A DNA stretch of 64,000 nucleotides. Source: Odiellus spinosus (Eukaryota > Arthropoda > Arachnida > Opiliones > Phalangiidae). Positions within the stretch are counted from its first letter, which is position 1. Every line of letters begins with the position of its first letter. Shown piece by piece: positions 38,712-51,070 of this stretch. The position numbers were made by a program, and so were the translations under genes. The stretch is from contig CAWUCO010000186.1 in assembly GCA_963920705.1 (NCBI GenBank), positions 124,001 through 188,000 on the forward strand, written 5' to 3'. The notes beneath the pieces were generated by a model, which made no database searches, was not told where the DNA came from, and worked only from the letters and a program-made list of their open reading frames with translations.

Positions 38712-39844
38712 TTCGATCTATACTTGGGAAATTTTTGGATCTATACTTGGGAAATTTTTCGATCTATACTTGGGAAATTTTTCGATCTATACTTGGGAAA
38801 TTTTTCGATCTATACTTGGGAAATTTTTCGATCTATACTTGGGTAATTTTTCGATCTATACTTGGGAAATTTTTGGATTTATACTTGGGAAATTTTTGGA
38901 TCTATACTTGGGAAATTTTTCGATCTATACTTGGTTGAAATTTTTCGATCTATACTTAGGTAATTTTTCGATCTATACTTGGGAAATTTTTGGATCTATA
39001 CTTGGGAAATTTTTCGATCTATACTTGGGAAATTTTTCGATCTATACTTCGGAAATTTTTCGATCTATACTTGGGAAATTTTTCGATCTAAACTTGGGAA
39101 ATTTTTCGATCTAAACTTGGGAAATTTTTCGATCTATACTTGGTAAATTTTTCGATGTATACTTGGGAAATTTTTCGATCTATTCTTGGGAAATTTTTCG
39201 ATCTATACTTGGGAAATTTTTCGATCTATACTTGGGAAATTTTTCGATATATACTTGGGAAATTTTTCGATCTCTACTTATGAAATTTTTCGATCTTTAC
39301 CTGGAAAATTTTTGCATCTATACTACGGAAATTTTTGGATCTATACTTGGGAAATTTTTCGATCTATACTTGGGAAATTTTTGGATCTATACTTGGGAAA
39401 TTTTTCGATTTATACTTGGGAAATTTTTCGATCTATTCTTGGGAAATTTTTCGATCTATACTTGGGAAATTTTTCGATCTATACTTGGAAAATCTTTCGA
39501 TCTATACTTGGGAAATTTTTGGATCTATACTTGGGAAATTTTTGGATCTATACTTGGGAAATTTTTCGATCTATACTTGGGGGAAATTTTTCGATCTATA
39601 CTTGGGGGAAATTTTTTCTTCTATACTTGGGTAATTTTTCTATCTATACTTGGGAAATTTTTGGATCTATACTAGGGAAATTTCTTGATCTATACTTGAG
39701 AAATTTTTGGATCTATACTTGGGAAAATTTTTGGATCTATACTTGGGAAATTTTTCGATCTATTCTTGGGAAATTTTTGGATCTATACTTGGGAAATTTT
39801 TAGATCTATACTTGGGAAATATTTTTAGATCTATACTTGGGAAA
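38712..39844 (+). repeat. 3,829-bp-spaced repeat, copy 2
   Basis: From 38,814 follows 34,985-36,015, including the paired cgatctaaac units, cassette T at 39,314 and the tcttc form of cassette G. One difference noticed is cgatatatac near 39,245. It encloses the 1,518-bp pair together with copy 1. Confidence 0.85.
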
Positions 39845-41870
39845 TTTTTGGATCTATACTTGGGAAATTTTTCGATCTATACTTGGGGGAAATTTTTCGA
39901 TCTATACTTGGGGGAAAATTTTCCTTCTATACTTGGGTAATTTTTCTATCTATACTTGGGAAATTTTAGGATCTATACTAGGGAAATTTCTTGATCTATA
40001 CTTGGGAAAATTTTTGGATCTATACTTGGGAAATTTTTCGATCTATTCTTGGGAAATTTTTGGATCTATACTTGGGAAATTTTTAGATCTATACTTGGGA
40101 AATATTTTTCGATCTATACTTGGAAAATTTTTCGATCTATAATTGGGAAATTTTTCGATCTATACTTGGGTAATTTTTCGATCTATACTTGGGAAATTTT
40201 TGGATTTATACTTGGGAAATTTTTGGATCTATACTTGGGAAATTTTTCGATCTATACTTGGTTGAAATTTTTCGATCTATTCTTAGGTAATTTTTCGATC
40301 TATACTTGGGAAATTTTTGGATCTATACTTGGGAAATTTTTCGATCTATACTTGGGAAATTTTTCGATCTATACTTGGAAATTTTTGGATCTATACTTGG
40401 GAAATTTTTGGATCTATACTGGGAAATTTTTCGATCTATACTTGGGAAATTTTTAGATCTATACTTGAAAAAAATTTTCCATCTATACCTGGGAAATTTT
40501 TCGATCTTTACGAGGGAAATTTTTCGATCTATACTTGGGAAATTTTTCGATCTATACTTGGGAAATTTTTCGATCTATACTTGGGAAATTTTTGGATTTA
40601 TTCTTGGGAAATTTTTGGATCTATACTTGGGTAATTTTTCGATCTATACTTGGGAAATTTTTGGATCTATACTTGGGAAATTTTTGGATCTATATCTGGA
40701 AAATTTTTGGATCTATACTTGGGAAATTTTTGTATCTATACTTGGGTAATTTTTCGATCTATACTTGGGAAATTTTTGGATCTATACTTGGGAAATTTTT
40801 CGATCTATACTTGGGAAATTTTTCGATCTATACTTGGGAAATTTTTCGATCTTTTCTTGGGAAATTTTTCGATCTATTCTTGGGAAATTTTTGGATCTAT
40901 ACTTGGGAAATTTTTCGATCTATACTTGGGAAATTTTTAGATCTATACTTGAAAAAAATTTTCGATCTATACTTGGGAAATTTTTCGATCTATACGAGGG
41001 AAATTTTTCGATCTATACGAGGGAAATTTTTCGATCTATACGAGGGAAATTTTTCGATCTATACTTGGGAAATTTTTCGATCTATACTTGGGAAATTTTT
41101 GGATTTATACTTGGGAAATTTTTGGATCTATAATTGGGAAATTTTTCGATGTATACTTGGGAAATTTTTCGATCTATTCTTGGGAAATTTTTCGATCTAT
41201 ACTTGGGAAATTTTTCGATCTATACTTGGGAAATTTTTCGATCTATACTTATGAAATTTTTGGATCTATACTTGGGAAATTTTTCGATCTATACTTGGGA
41301 AATTTTTCGATCTATACTTGGGAAATTTTTCGATCTATACTTGGAAAATCTTTCGATCTATACTTGGGAAATTTTTGGATCTATACTTGGGAAATTTTTG
41401 GATCTATACTTGGGAAATTTTTCGATCTATACTTGGGGGAAATTTTTCGATCTATACTTGGGGGAAATTTTTCCTTCTATACTTGGGTAATTTTTCTATC
41501 TATACTTGGGAAATTTTAGGATCTATACTAGGGAAATTTCTTGATCTATACTTGGGAAAATTTTTGGATCTATACTTGGGAAATTTTTCGATCTATTCTT
41601 GGGAAATTTTTGGATCTATACTTGGGAAATTTTTAGATCTATACTTGGGAAATATTTTTCGATCTATACTTGGGAAATTTTTCGATCTATACTTGGGAAA
41701 TTTTTCGATCTATACTTGGGTAATTTTTCGATCTATACTTGGGAAATTTTTGGATTTATACTTGGGAAATTTTTGGATCTATACTTGGGAAATTTTTCGA
41801 TCTATACTTGGTTGAAATTTTTCGATCTATTCTTAGGTAATTTTTCGATCTATACTTGGGAAATTTTTCG
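39845..41870 (+). repeat. Distant relative of the A-type block start
   Basis: Variant order follows about 300-2,380 at an offset of 39,538, later about 39,560, with local losses: a two-monomer loss near 40,390-40,430, and loss of most of cassette T near 41,250. Two complete G cassettes lie at 39,923 and 41,473, as in the A block at 385 and 2,005. Confidence 0.8.
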
Positions 41871-42129
41871 ATCTATACTTGGAAATTTTTGGATCTATAC
41901 TTGGGAAATTTTTGGATCTATACTTGGGAAATTTTTCGATCTATACTTGGGAAATTTTTCGATCTATACTTGGGAAATTTTTCGATCTATACTTGGGAAA
42001 TTTTTCGATCTATACTTGGGAAATTTTTCGATCTATACTTGGGAAATTTTTCGATGTATACTTGGGAAATTTTTCGATCTATTCTTGGGAAATTTTTCGA
42101 TCTATTCTTGGGAAATTTTTCGATCTATA
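41871..42129 (+). repeat. Lead-in to the 668-bp domain
   Basis: One short unit (cttggaaattttt near 41,878), two ggatc units, six canonical units, one cgatgta and two ctattc units. The same series recurs at about 43,650-43,890 and, in part, near 36,200-36,480. Confidence 0.72.
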
Positions 42130-42797
42130 CTTGGGAAATTTTTAGATCTATACTTGAAAAAAATTTTCGATCTTTACTTGGGAAATTTTTCGATCTTTAC
42201 GAGGGAAATTTTTCGATCTATACTTGGGAAATTTTTCGATCTATACTTGGGAAATTTTTCGATCTATACTTGGGAAATTTTTGGATTTATACTTGGGAAA
42301 TTTTTGGATCTATACTTGGGAAATTTTTCGATGTATACTTGGGAAATTTTTCGATCTATACTTGTGAAATTTTTAGATCTATACTTGGGAAATTTTTGGA
42401 TCTATACTTGGGAAATTTTTGGATCTATACTTGGGAAATTTTTGGATCTATACTTGTGAAATTTTTGGATCTATACTTGGGAAATTTTTGGATCTATATC
42501 TGGAAAATTTTTGGATCTATACATGGGAAATTTTTGGATCTATACTTGGGTAATTTTTCGATGTATACTTGGGAAATTTTTCGATCTATACTTGTGAAAT
42601 TTTTAGATCTATACTTGGGAAATTTTTGGATCTATACTTGGGAAATTTTTGGATCTATACTTGGGAAATTTTTCGATCTATACTTGTGAAATTTTTAGAT
42701 CTATACTTGGGAAATTTTTCGATCTTTACGAGGGAAATTTTTCGATCTATACTTGGGAAATTTTTCGATCTATACTTGGGAAATTTTTCGATCTATA
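42130..42797 (+). repeat. 668-bp higher-order repeat, unit 1
   Basis: Carries the gaaaaaaatttt unit (42,156), ctttacgaggg, ggattta, cgatgta, cttgtgaaa with agatc, a run of ggatc units, atatctggaaaa, and ctatacatggg (near 42,518). ctatacatggg is found only in this domain. Confidence 0.82.
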
Positions 42798-43465
42798 CTT
42801 GGGAAATTTTTAGATCTATACTTGAAAAAAATTTTCGATCTATACTTGGGAAATTTTTCGATCTTTACGAGGGAAATTTTTCGATCTATACTTGGGAAAT
42901 TTTTCGATCTATACTTGGGAAATTTTTCGATCTATACTTGGGAAATTTTTGGATTTATACTTGGGAAATTTTTGGATCTATACTTGGGAAATTTTTCGAT
43001 GTATACTTGGGAAATTTTTCGATCTATACTTGTGAAATTTTTAGATCTATACTTGGGAAATTTTTGGATCTATACTTGGGAAATTTTTGGATCTATACTT
43101 GGGAAATTTTTGGATCTATACTTGTGAAATTTTTGGATCTATACTTGGGAAATTTTTGGATCTATATCTGGAAAATTTTTGGATCTATACATGGGAAATT
43201 TTTGGATCTATACTTGGGTAATTTTTCGATGTATACTTGGGAAATTTTTCGATCTATACTTGTGAAATTTTTAGATCTATACTTGGGAAATTTTTGGATC
43301 TATACTTGGGAAATTTTTGGATCTATACTTGGGAAATTTTTCGATCTATACTTGTGAAATTTTTAGATCTATACTTGGGAAATTTTTGGATCTATACTTG
43401 GGAAATTTTTGGATCTATACTTGGGAAATTTTTGGATCTATACTTGTGAAATTTTTCGATCTATA
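42798..43465 (+). repeat. 668-bp higher-order repeat, unit 2
   Basis: Same order 668 bp later (29 monomers plus 1), with ctatacatggg near 43,186. It ends in a run of ggatc units and cttgtgaaa. Confidence 0.82.
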
Positions 43466-44340
43466 CTTGGGAAATTTTTGGATTTATACTTGGGAAATTT
43501 TTGGATCTATACTTGGGAAATTTTTCGATCTATACTTGGTTGAAATTTTTCGATCTATTCTTAGGTAATTTTTCGATCTATACTTGGGAAATTTTTGGAT
43601 CTATACTTGGGAAATTTTTCGATCTATACTTGGGAAATTTTTCGATCTATACTTGGAAATTTTTGGATCTATACTTGGGAAATTTTTGGATCTATACTTG
43701 GGAAATTTTTCGATCTATACTTGGGAAATTTTTCGATCTATACTTGGGAAATTTTTCGATCTATACTTGGGAAATTTTTCGATCTATACTTGGGAAATTT
43801 TTCGATCTATACTTGGGAAATTTTTCGATGTATACTTGGGAAATTTTTCGATCTATTCTTGGGAAATTTTTCGATCTATTCTTGGGAAATTTTCGATCTA
43901 TACTTGGGAAATTTTTAGATCTATACTTGAAAAAAATTTTCGATCTATACTTGGGAAATTTTTCGATCTTTACGAGGGAAATTTTTCGATCTATACTTGG
44001 GAAATTTTTCGATCTATACTTGGGAAATTTTTCGATCTATACTTGGGAAATTTTTGGATTTATACTTGGGAAATTTTTGGATCTATACTTGGGAAATTTT
44101 TCGATGTATACTTGGGAAATTTTTCGATCTATACTTGTGAAATTTTTAGATCTATACTTGGGAAATTTTTGGATCTATACTTGGGAAATTTTTGGATCTA
44201 TACTTGGGAAATTTTTGGATCTATACTTGTGAAATTTTTGGATCTATACTTGGGAAATTTTTGGATCTATATCTGGAAAATTTTTGGATCTATACATGGG
44301 AAATTTTTGGATCTATACTTGGGTAATTTTTCGATGTATA
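43466..44340 (+). repeat. 668-bp domain, unit 3 with an insert (1,105-bp spacing)
   Basis: The gaaaaaaatttt unit is at 43,929, 1,105 bp after that of unit 2. The first ~430 bp are A-type monomers (ggttgaaa, ctattcttagg, short 21-bp unit); the rest copies unit 2 up to ctatacatggg near 44,290. It has one short unit with gggaaattttcg near 43,887. Confidence 0.8.
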
Positions 44341-45440
44341 CTTGGGAAATTTTTCGATCTATACTTGGGAAATTTTTGGATTTATACTTGGGAAATTTTT
44401 GGATCTATACTTGGGAAATTTTTCGATGTATACTTGGGAAATTTTTCGATCTATTCTTGGAAAATTTTTCGATCTATACTTGGGAAATTTTTCGATCTAT
44501 ACTTGGGAAATTTGTCGATCTATACTTGGGAAATTTTTCAATATATTCTTGGGAAATTTTTCGATCTATACTTGGGAAATTTTTAGATCTATACTTGAAA
44601 AAATTTTTCGATCTATACTTGGGAAATTTTTCGATCTATACGAGGGAAATTTTTCGATGTATACGAGGGAAATTTTTCGATCTATACGAGGGAAATTTTT
44701 CGATCTATACTTGAAAAAAATTTTAGATCTATACTTGGGAAATTTTTCGATCTATACGAGGGAAATTTTTCGATCTATACGAGGGAAATTTTTCGATCTA
44801 TACGAGGGAAATTTTTCGATCTATACTTGGGAAATTTTTCGATCTATACTTGGGAAATTTTTGGATTTATACTTGGGAAATTTTTGGATCTATACTTGGG
44901 AAATTTTTCGATCTATACTTGGTTGAAATTTTTCGATCTATTCTTAGGTAATTTTTCGATCTATACTTGGGAAATTTTTGGATCTATACTTGGGAAATTT
45001 TTCGATCTATACTTGGGAAATTTTTCGATCTATACTTGGAAATTTTTGGATCTATACTTGGGAAATTTTTGGATCTATACTTGGGAAATTTGTCGATCTA
45101 TACTTGGGAAATTTTTCAATATATTCTTGGGAAATTTTTCGATCTATACTTGGGAAATTTTTAGATCTATACTTGAAAAAATTTTTCGATCTATACTTGG
45201 GAAATTTTTCGATCTATACGAGGGAAATTTTTCGATCTATACGAGGGAAATTTTTCGATCTATACGAGGGAAATTTTTCGATCTATACTTGAAAAAAATT
45301 TTAGATCTATACTTGGGAAATTTTTCGATCTATACGAGGGAAATTTTTCGATCTATACGAGGGAAATTTTTTGATCTATACGAGGGAAATTTTTCGATCT
45401 ATACTTGGGAAATTTTTCGATCTATACTTGGGAAATTTTT
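44341..45440 (+). repeat. Block with tttgtcgatc and caatatattc monomers
   Basis: The rare pair tttgtcgatc plus tttttcaatatattc is at 44,511 and again at 45,089; a third copy is at 50,719. Offsets 6,208 and 5,630 carry the surrounding order to 50.5-50.9 kb. A gaaaaaatttttcg unit and the aaaaaattttagatc unit (near 44,710 and 45,293) are also confined to these places. Confidence 0.82.
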
Positions 45441-48400
45441 GGATTTATACTTGGGAAATTTTTGGATCTATACTTGGGAAATTTTTCGATGTATACTTGG
45501 GAAATTTTTCGATCTATTCTTGGGAAATTTTTCGATCTATACTTGGGAAATTTTTCGATCTATACTTGGGAAATTTTTCGATCTATACTTGGGAAATTTT
45601 TCGATCTATACTTGGGAAATTTTTCGATCTATACTTGGGAAATTTTTCGATCTATTCTTGGGAAATTTTTCGATCTATACTTGGGAAATTTTTAGATCTA
45701 TACTTGAAAAAAATTTTCGATCTATACTTGGGAAATTTTTCGATCTATACGAGGGAAATTTTTCGATCTATACGAGGGAAATTTTTCGATCTATACGAGG
45801 GAAATTTTTCGATCTATACGAGGGAAATTTTTCGATCTATACTTGGGAAATTTTTGGATTTATACTTGGGAAATTTTTGGATCTATACTTGGGAAATTTT
45901 TCGATGTATACTTGGGAAATTTTTCGATCTATTCTTGGGAAATTTTTCGATCTATACTTGGGAAATTTTTCGATCTATACTTGGGAAATTTTTCGATCTA
46001 TACTTGGGAAATTTTTCGATCTATACTTGGGAAATTTTTCGATCTATACTTGGGAAATTTTTCGATCTATTCTTGGGAAATTTTTCGATCTATACTTGGG
46101 AAATTTTTAGATCTATACTTGAAAAAAATTTTCGATCTATACTTGGGAAATTTTTCGATCTATACGAGGGAAATTTTTCGATCTATACGAGGGAAATTTT
46201 TCGATCTATACGAGGGAAATTTTTCGATCTATACTTGGGAAATTTTTCGATCTATACTTGGGAAATTTTTGGATTTATACTTGGGAAATTTTTGGATCTA
46301 TACTTGGGAAATTTTTCGATGTATACTTGGGAAATTTTTCGATCTATTCTTGGGAAATTTTTCGATCTATACTTGGGAAATTTTTCGATCTATACTTATG
46401 AAATTTTTCGATCTTTACCTGGAAAATTTTTGCATCTATACTACGGAAATTTTTGGATCTATACTTGGGAAATTTTTCGATCTATACTTGGGAAATTTTT
46501 GGATCTATACTTGGGAAATTTTTCGATCTATACTTGGGAAATTTTTCGATCTATACTTGGGAAATTTTTAGATCTATACTTGAAAAAAATTTTCGATCTA
46601 TACTTGGGAAATTTTTCGATCTATACGAGGGAAATTTTTCGATCTATACGAGGGAAATTTTTCGATCTATACGAGGGAAATTTTTCGATCTATACGAGGG
46701 AAATTTTTCGATCTATACTTGGGAAATTTTTGGATTTATACTTGGGAAATTTTTGGATCTATACTTGGGAAATTTTTCGATGTATACTTGGGAAATTTTT
46801 CGATCTATTCTTGGGAAATTTTTCGATCTATACTTGGGAAATTTTTCGATCTATACTTGGGAAATTTTTCGATCTATACTTGGGAAATTTTTCGATCTAT
46901 ACTTGGGAAATTTTTCGATCTATACTTGGGAAATTTTTCGATCTATTCTTGGGAAGTTTTTCGATCTATACTTGGGAAATTTTTAGATCTATACTTGAAA
47001 AAAATTTTCGATCTATACTTGGGAAATTTTTCGATCTATACGAGGGAAATTTTTCGATCTATACGAGGGAAATTTTTCGATCTATACGAGGGAAATTTTT
47101 CGATCTATACTTGGGAAATTTTTCGATCTATACTTGGGAAATTTTTGGATTTATACTTGGGAAATTTTTGGATCTATACTTGGGAAATTTTTCGATGTAT
47201 ACTTGGGAAATTTTTCGATCTATTCTTGGGAAATTTTTCGATCTATACTTGGGAAATTTTTCGATCTATACTTGGGAAATTTTTCGATCTATACTTGGGA
47301 AATTTTTCGATCTATACTTGGGAAATTTTTCGATCTATTCTTGGGAAATTTTTCGATCTATACTTGGGAAATTTTTAGATCTGTACTTGAAAAAAATTTT
47401 CGATCTATACTTGGGAAATTTTTCGATCTATACGAGGGAAATTTTTCGATCTATACGAGGGAAATTTTTCGATCTATACGAGGGAAATTTTTCGATCTAT
47501 ACGAGGGAAATTTTTCGATCTATACTTGGGAAATTTTTGGATTTATACTTGGGAAATTTTTGGATCTATACTTGGGAAATTTTTCGATGTATACTTGGGA
47601 AATTTTTCGATCTATTCTTGGGAAATTTTTCGATCTATACTTGGGAAATTTTTCGATCTATACTTGGGAAATTTTTCGATCTATACTTGGGAAATTTTTC
47701 GATCTATACTTGGGAAATTTTTCGATCTATACTTGGGAAATTTTTCGATCTATTCTTGGGAAATTTTTCGATCTATACTTGGGAAATTTTTAGATCTATA
47801 CTTGAAAAAAATTTTCGATCTATACTTGGGAAATTTTTCGATCTATACGAGGGAAATTTTTCGATCTATACGAGGGAAATTTTTCGATCTATACGAGGGA
47901 AATTTTTCGATCTATACTTGGGAAATTTTTCGATCTATACTTGGGAAATTTTTGGATTTATACTTGGGAAATTTTTGGATCTATACTTGGGAAATTTTTC
48001 GATGTATACTTGGGAAATTTTTCGATCTATTCTTGGGAAATTTTTCGATCTATACTTGGGAAATTTTTCGATCTATACTTATGAAATTTTTCGATTTTAC
48101 CTGGAAAATTTTTGCATCTATACTACGGAAATTTTTGGATCTATACTTGGGAAATTTTTCGATCTATACTTGGGAAATTTTTGGATCTATACTTGGGAAA
48201 TTTTTCGATCTATACTTGGGAAATTTTTCGATCTATACTTGGGAAATTTTTAGATCTATACTTGAAAAAAATTTTCGATCTATACTTGGGAAATTTTTCG
48301 ATCTATACGAGGGAAATTTTTCGATCTATACGAGGGAAATTTTTCGATCTATACGAGGGAAATTTTTCGATCTATACGAGGGAAATTTTTCGATCTATAC

Positions 48401-48828
48401 TTGGGAAATTTTTGGATTTATACTTGGGAAATTTTTGGATCTATACTTGGGAAATTTTTCGATGTATACTTGGGAAATTTTTCGATCTATTCTTGGGAAA
48501 TTTTTCGATCTATACTTGGGAAATTTTTCGATCTATACTTGGGAAATTTTTCGATCTATACTTGGGAAATTTTTCGATCTATACTTGGGAAATTTTTCGA
48601 TCTATACTTGGGAAATTTTTCGATCTATTCTTGGGAAGTTTTTCGATCTATACTTGGGAAATTTTTAGATCTATACTTGAAAAAAATTTTCGATCTATAC
48701 TTGGGAAATTTTTCGATCTATACGAGGGAAATTTTTCGATCTATACGAGGGAAATTTTTCGATCTATACGAGGGAAATTTTTCGATCTATACTTGGGAAA
48801 TTTTTCGATCTATACTTGGGAAATTTTT
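45441..48828 (+). repeat. Regular ~415-bp (18-monomer) higher-order repeat, eight units
   Basis: Each unit starts at a ggattta monomer: 45,441; 45,856; 46,271; 46,732; 47,147; 47,539; 47,954; 48,414; next start 48,829. Spacings are 415, 415, 461, 415, 392, 415, 460, 415. Unit order is ggattta, ggatc, cgatgta, ctattc, several canonical, ctattc (or cassette T), agatc, the 24-bp gaaaaaaatttt unit, then cgaggg monomers. Longer units carry cassette T (46,432 and 48,114). The single 24-bp monomer per unit explains the 18 x 23 + 1 length. Confidence 0.92.
45740..45835 (+). repeat. Run of four cgaggg monomers (example)
   Basis: Four consecutive monomers carry ctatacgaggg instead of ctatacttggg. Runs of two to five such units occur across the window, for example near 1,434-1,500, 3,430-3,500, 14,750-14,810, 19,590-19,680, 25,350-25,440 and 58,010-58,080. 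They nearly always follow the 24-bp gaaaaaaatttt unit by one canonical monomer. In this class the text ttcgatctatacgag differs at one core position from the mammalian CENP-B box pattern. Confidence 0.88.
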
Positions 48829-50325
48829 GGATTTATACTTGGGAAATTTTTGGATCTATACTTGGGAAATTTTTCGATGTATACTTGGGAAATTTTTCGA
48901 TCTATTCTTGGGAAATTTTTCGATCTATACTTGGGAAATTTTTCGATCTATACTTATGAAATTTTTCGATCTTTACCTGGAAAATTTTTGCATCTATACT
49001 ACGGAAATTTTTGGATCTATACTTGGGAAATTTTTCGATCTATACTTGGGAAATTTTTGGATCTATACTTGGGAAATTTTTCGATCTATACTTGGGAAAT
49101 TTTTCGATCTATACTTGGGAAGTTTTTCGATCTATACTTGGAAAATCTTTCGATCTATACTTGGGAAATTTTTGGATCTATACTTGGTAAATTTTTGGAT
49201 TTATACTTGGGAAATTTTTGGATCTATACTTGCGAAATTTTTCGATGTATACTTGGGAAATTTTTCGATCTATTCTTGGGAAATTTTTCGATCTATACTT
49301 GGGAAATTTTTCGATTAATACTTGGGAAATTTTTCGATCTATACTTGGGAAATTTTTCGATCTATACTTGGGAAATTTTTCGATCTATACTTGGATTATC
49401 TTTCGATCTATACTTGGGAAATTTTTGGATCTATACTTGGGAAATTTTTGGATCTATACTTGGGGGAAATTTTTCGATCTATACTTGGGGGAAATTTTTC
49501 CTTCTATACTTTGGTAATTTTTCTATCTATACTTGGGAAATTTTTGGATCTATACTAGGGAAATTTCTTGATCTATACTTGAGAAATTTTTGGATCTATA
49601 CTTGGGAAAATTTTTGGATCTATACTTGGGAAATTTTTCGATCTATTCTTGGGAAATTTTTGGATCTATACTTGGGAAATTTTTAGATCTATACTTGGGA
49701 AATATTTTTCGATCTATACTTGGGAAATTTTTCGATCTATACTTGGGAAATTTTTCGATCTATACTTGGGTAATTTTTCGATCTATACTTGGGAAATTTT
49801 TGGATTTATACTTGGGAAATTTTTGGATCTATACTTGGGAAATTTTTCGATCTATACTTGGTTGAAATTTTTCGATCTATTCTTAGGTAATTTTTCGATC
49901 TATACTTGGGAAATTTTTGGATCTATACTTGGGAAATTTTTCGATCTATACTTGGGAAATTTTTCGATCTATACTTGGAAATTTTTGGATCTATACTTGG
50001 GAATTTTTTGGATCTATACTTGAGAAATTTTTCGATCTATACTTGGGAAATTTTTCGATCTATACTTGGGAAATTTTTCGATCTATACTTGGGAAATTTT
50101 TCGATCTATTCTTGGGAAATTTTTCGATCTATTCTTGGGAAATTTTTCGATCTATACTTGGGAAATTTTTCGATCTATACTTGGGAAATTTTTAGATCTA
50201 TACTTGAAAAAAATTTTAAATCTATACTTGGGAAATTTTTCGATCTTTACGAGGAAATTTTTCGATCTATACTTGGGAAATTTTTCGATCTATACTTGGG
50301 AAATTTTTCGATCTATACTTGGGAA
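48829..50325 (+). repeat. 3,072-bp-spaced repeat, copy 1 (right part)
   Basis: From about 48,215 the order recurs 3,072 bp later. It includes cassette T at 48,990, a cttgcgaaa unit (49,231), cgattaatac (49,314), a cttggattatc unit (49,391), a G cassette with ctttggtaa, and gaaaaaaattttaaatc with ctttacgaggaaa near 50,205-50,250. One mismatch noticed is g at 48,638 (gggaagttttt). Confidence 0.88.
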
Positions 50326-51070
50326 ATTTTTCGATGTATACTTGGGAAATTTTTCGATCTATTCATGGGAAATTTTTCGATCTATTCTTGGGAAATTTTT
50401 CGATCTATACTTGGGAAATTTTTAGATCTATACTTGAAAAAAATTTTCGATCTATACTTGGGAAATTTTTCGATCTATACGAGGGAAATTTTTCGATCTA
50501 TACGAGGGAAATTTTTCGATCTATACGAGGGAAATTTTTCGATCTATACTTGGGAAATTTTTCGATCTATACTTGGGAAATTTTTGGATTTATACTTGGG
50601 AAATTTTTGGATCTATACTTGGGAAATTTTTCGATGTATACTTGGGAAATTTTTCGATCTATTCTTGGAAAATTTTTCGATCTATACTTGGGAAATTTTT
50701 CGATCTATACTTGGGAAATTTGTCGATCTATACTTGGGAAATTTTTCAATATATTCTTGGGAAATTTTTCGATCTATACTTGGGAAATTTTTAGATCTAT
50801 ACTTGAAAAAATTTTTCGATCTATACTTGGGAAATTTTTCGATCTATACGAGGGAAATTTTTCGATCTATACGAGGGAAATTTTTCGATCTATACGAGGG
50901 AAATTTTTCGATCTATACTTGAAAAAAATTTTAGATCTATACTTGGGAAATTTTTCGATCTATACGAGGGAAATTTTTCGATCTATACGAGGGAAATTTT
51001 TCGATCTATACGAGGGAAATTTTTCGATCTATACTTGGGAAATTTTTCGATCTATACTTGGGAAATTTTT
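50326..51070 (+). repeat. Copy of the 44.3-45.4 kb block
   Basis: tttgtcgatc at 50,719 and its surroundings follow 44,511 (offset 6,208), then 45,089 onward (offset 5,630). A ctattcatggg unit near 50,362 is private. It joins the two halves of a larger duplication. Confidence 0.82.

Noticed and set aside
45371-48253. Open reading frame of 960 codons on the + strand
   Set aside because: It is a translation of the 23-bp satellite. All three frames give the same rotating 23-residue peptide, and no start context, splice signal or domain separates it from hundreds of similar frames.
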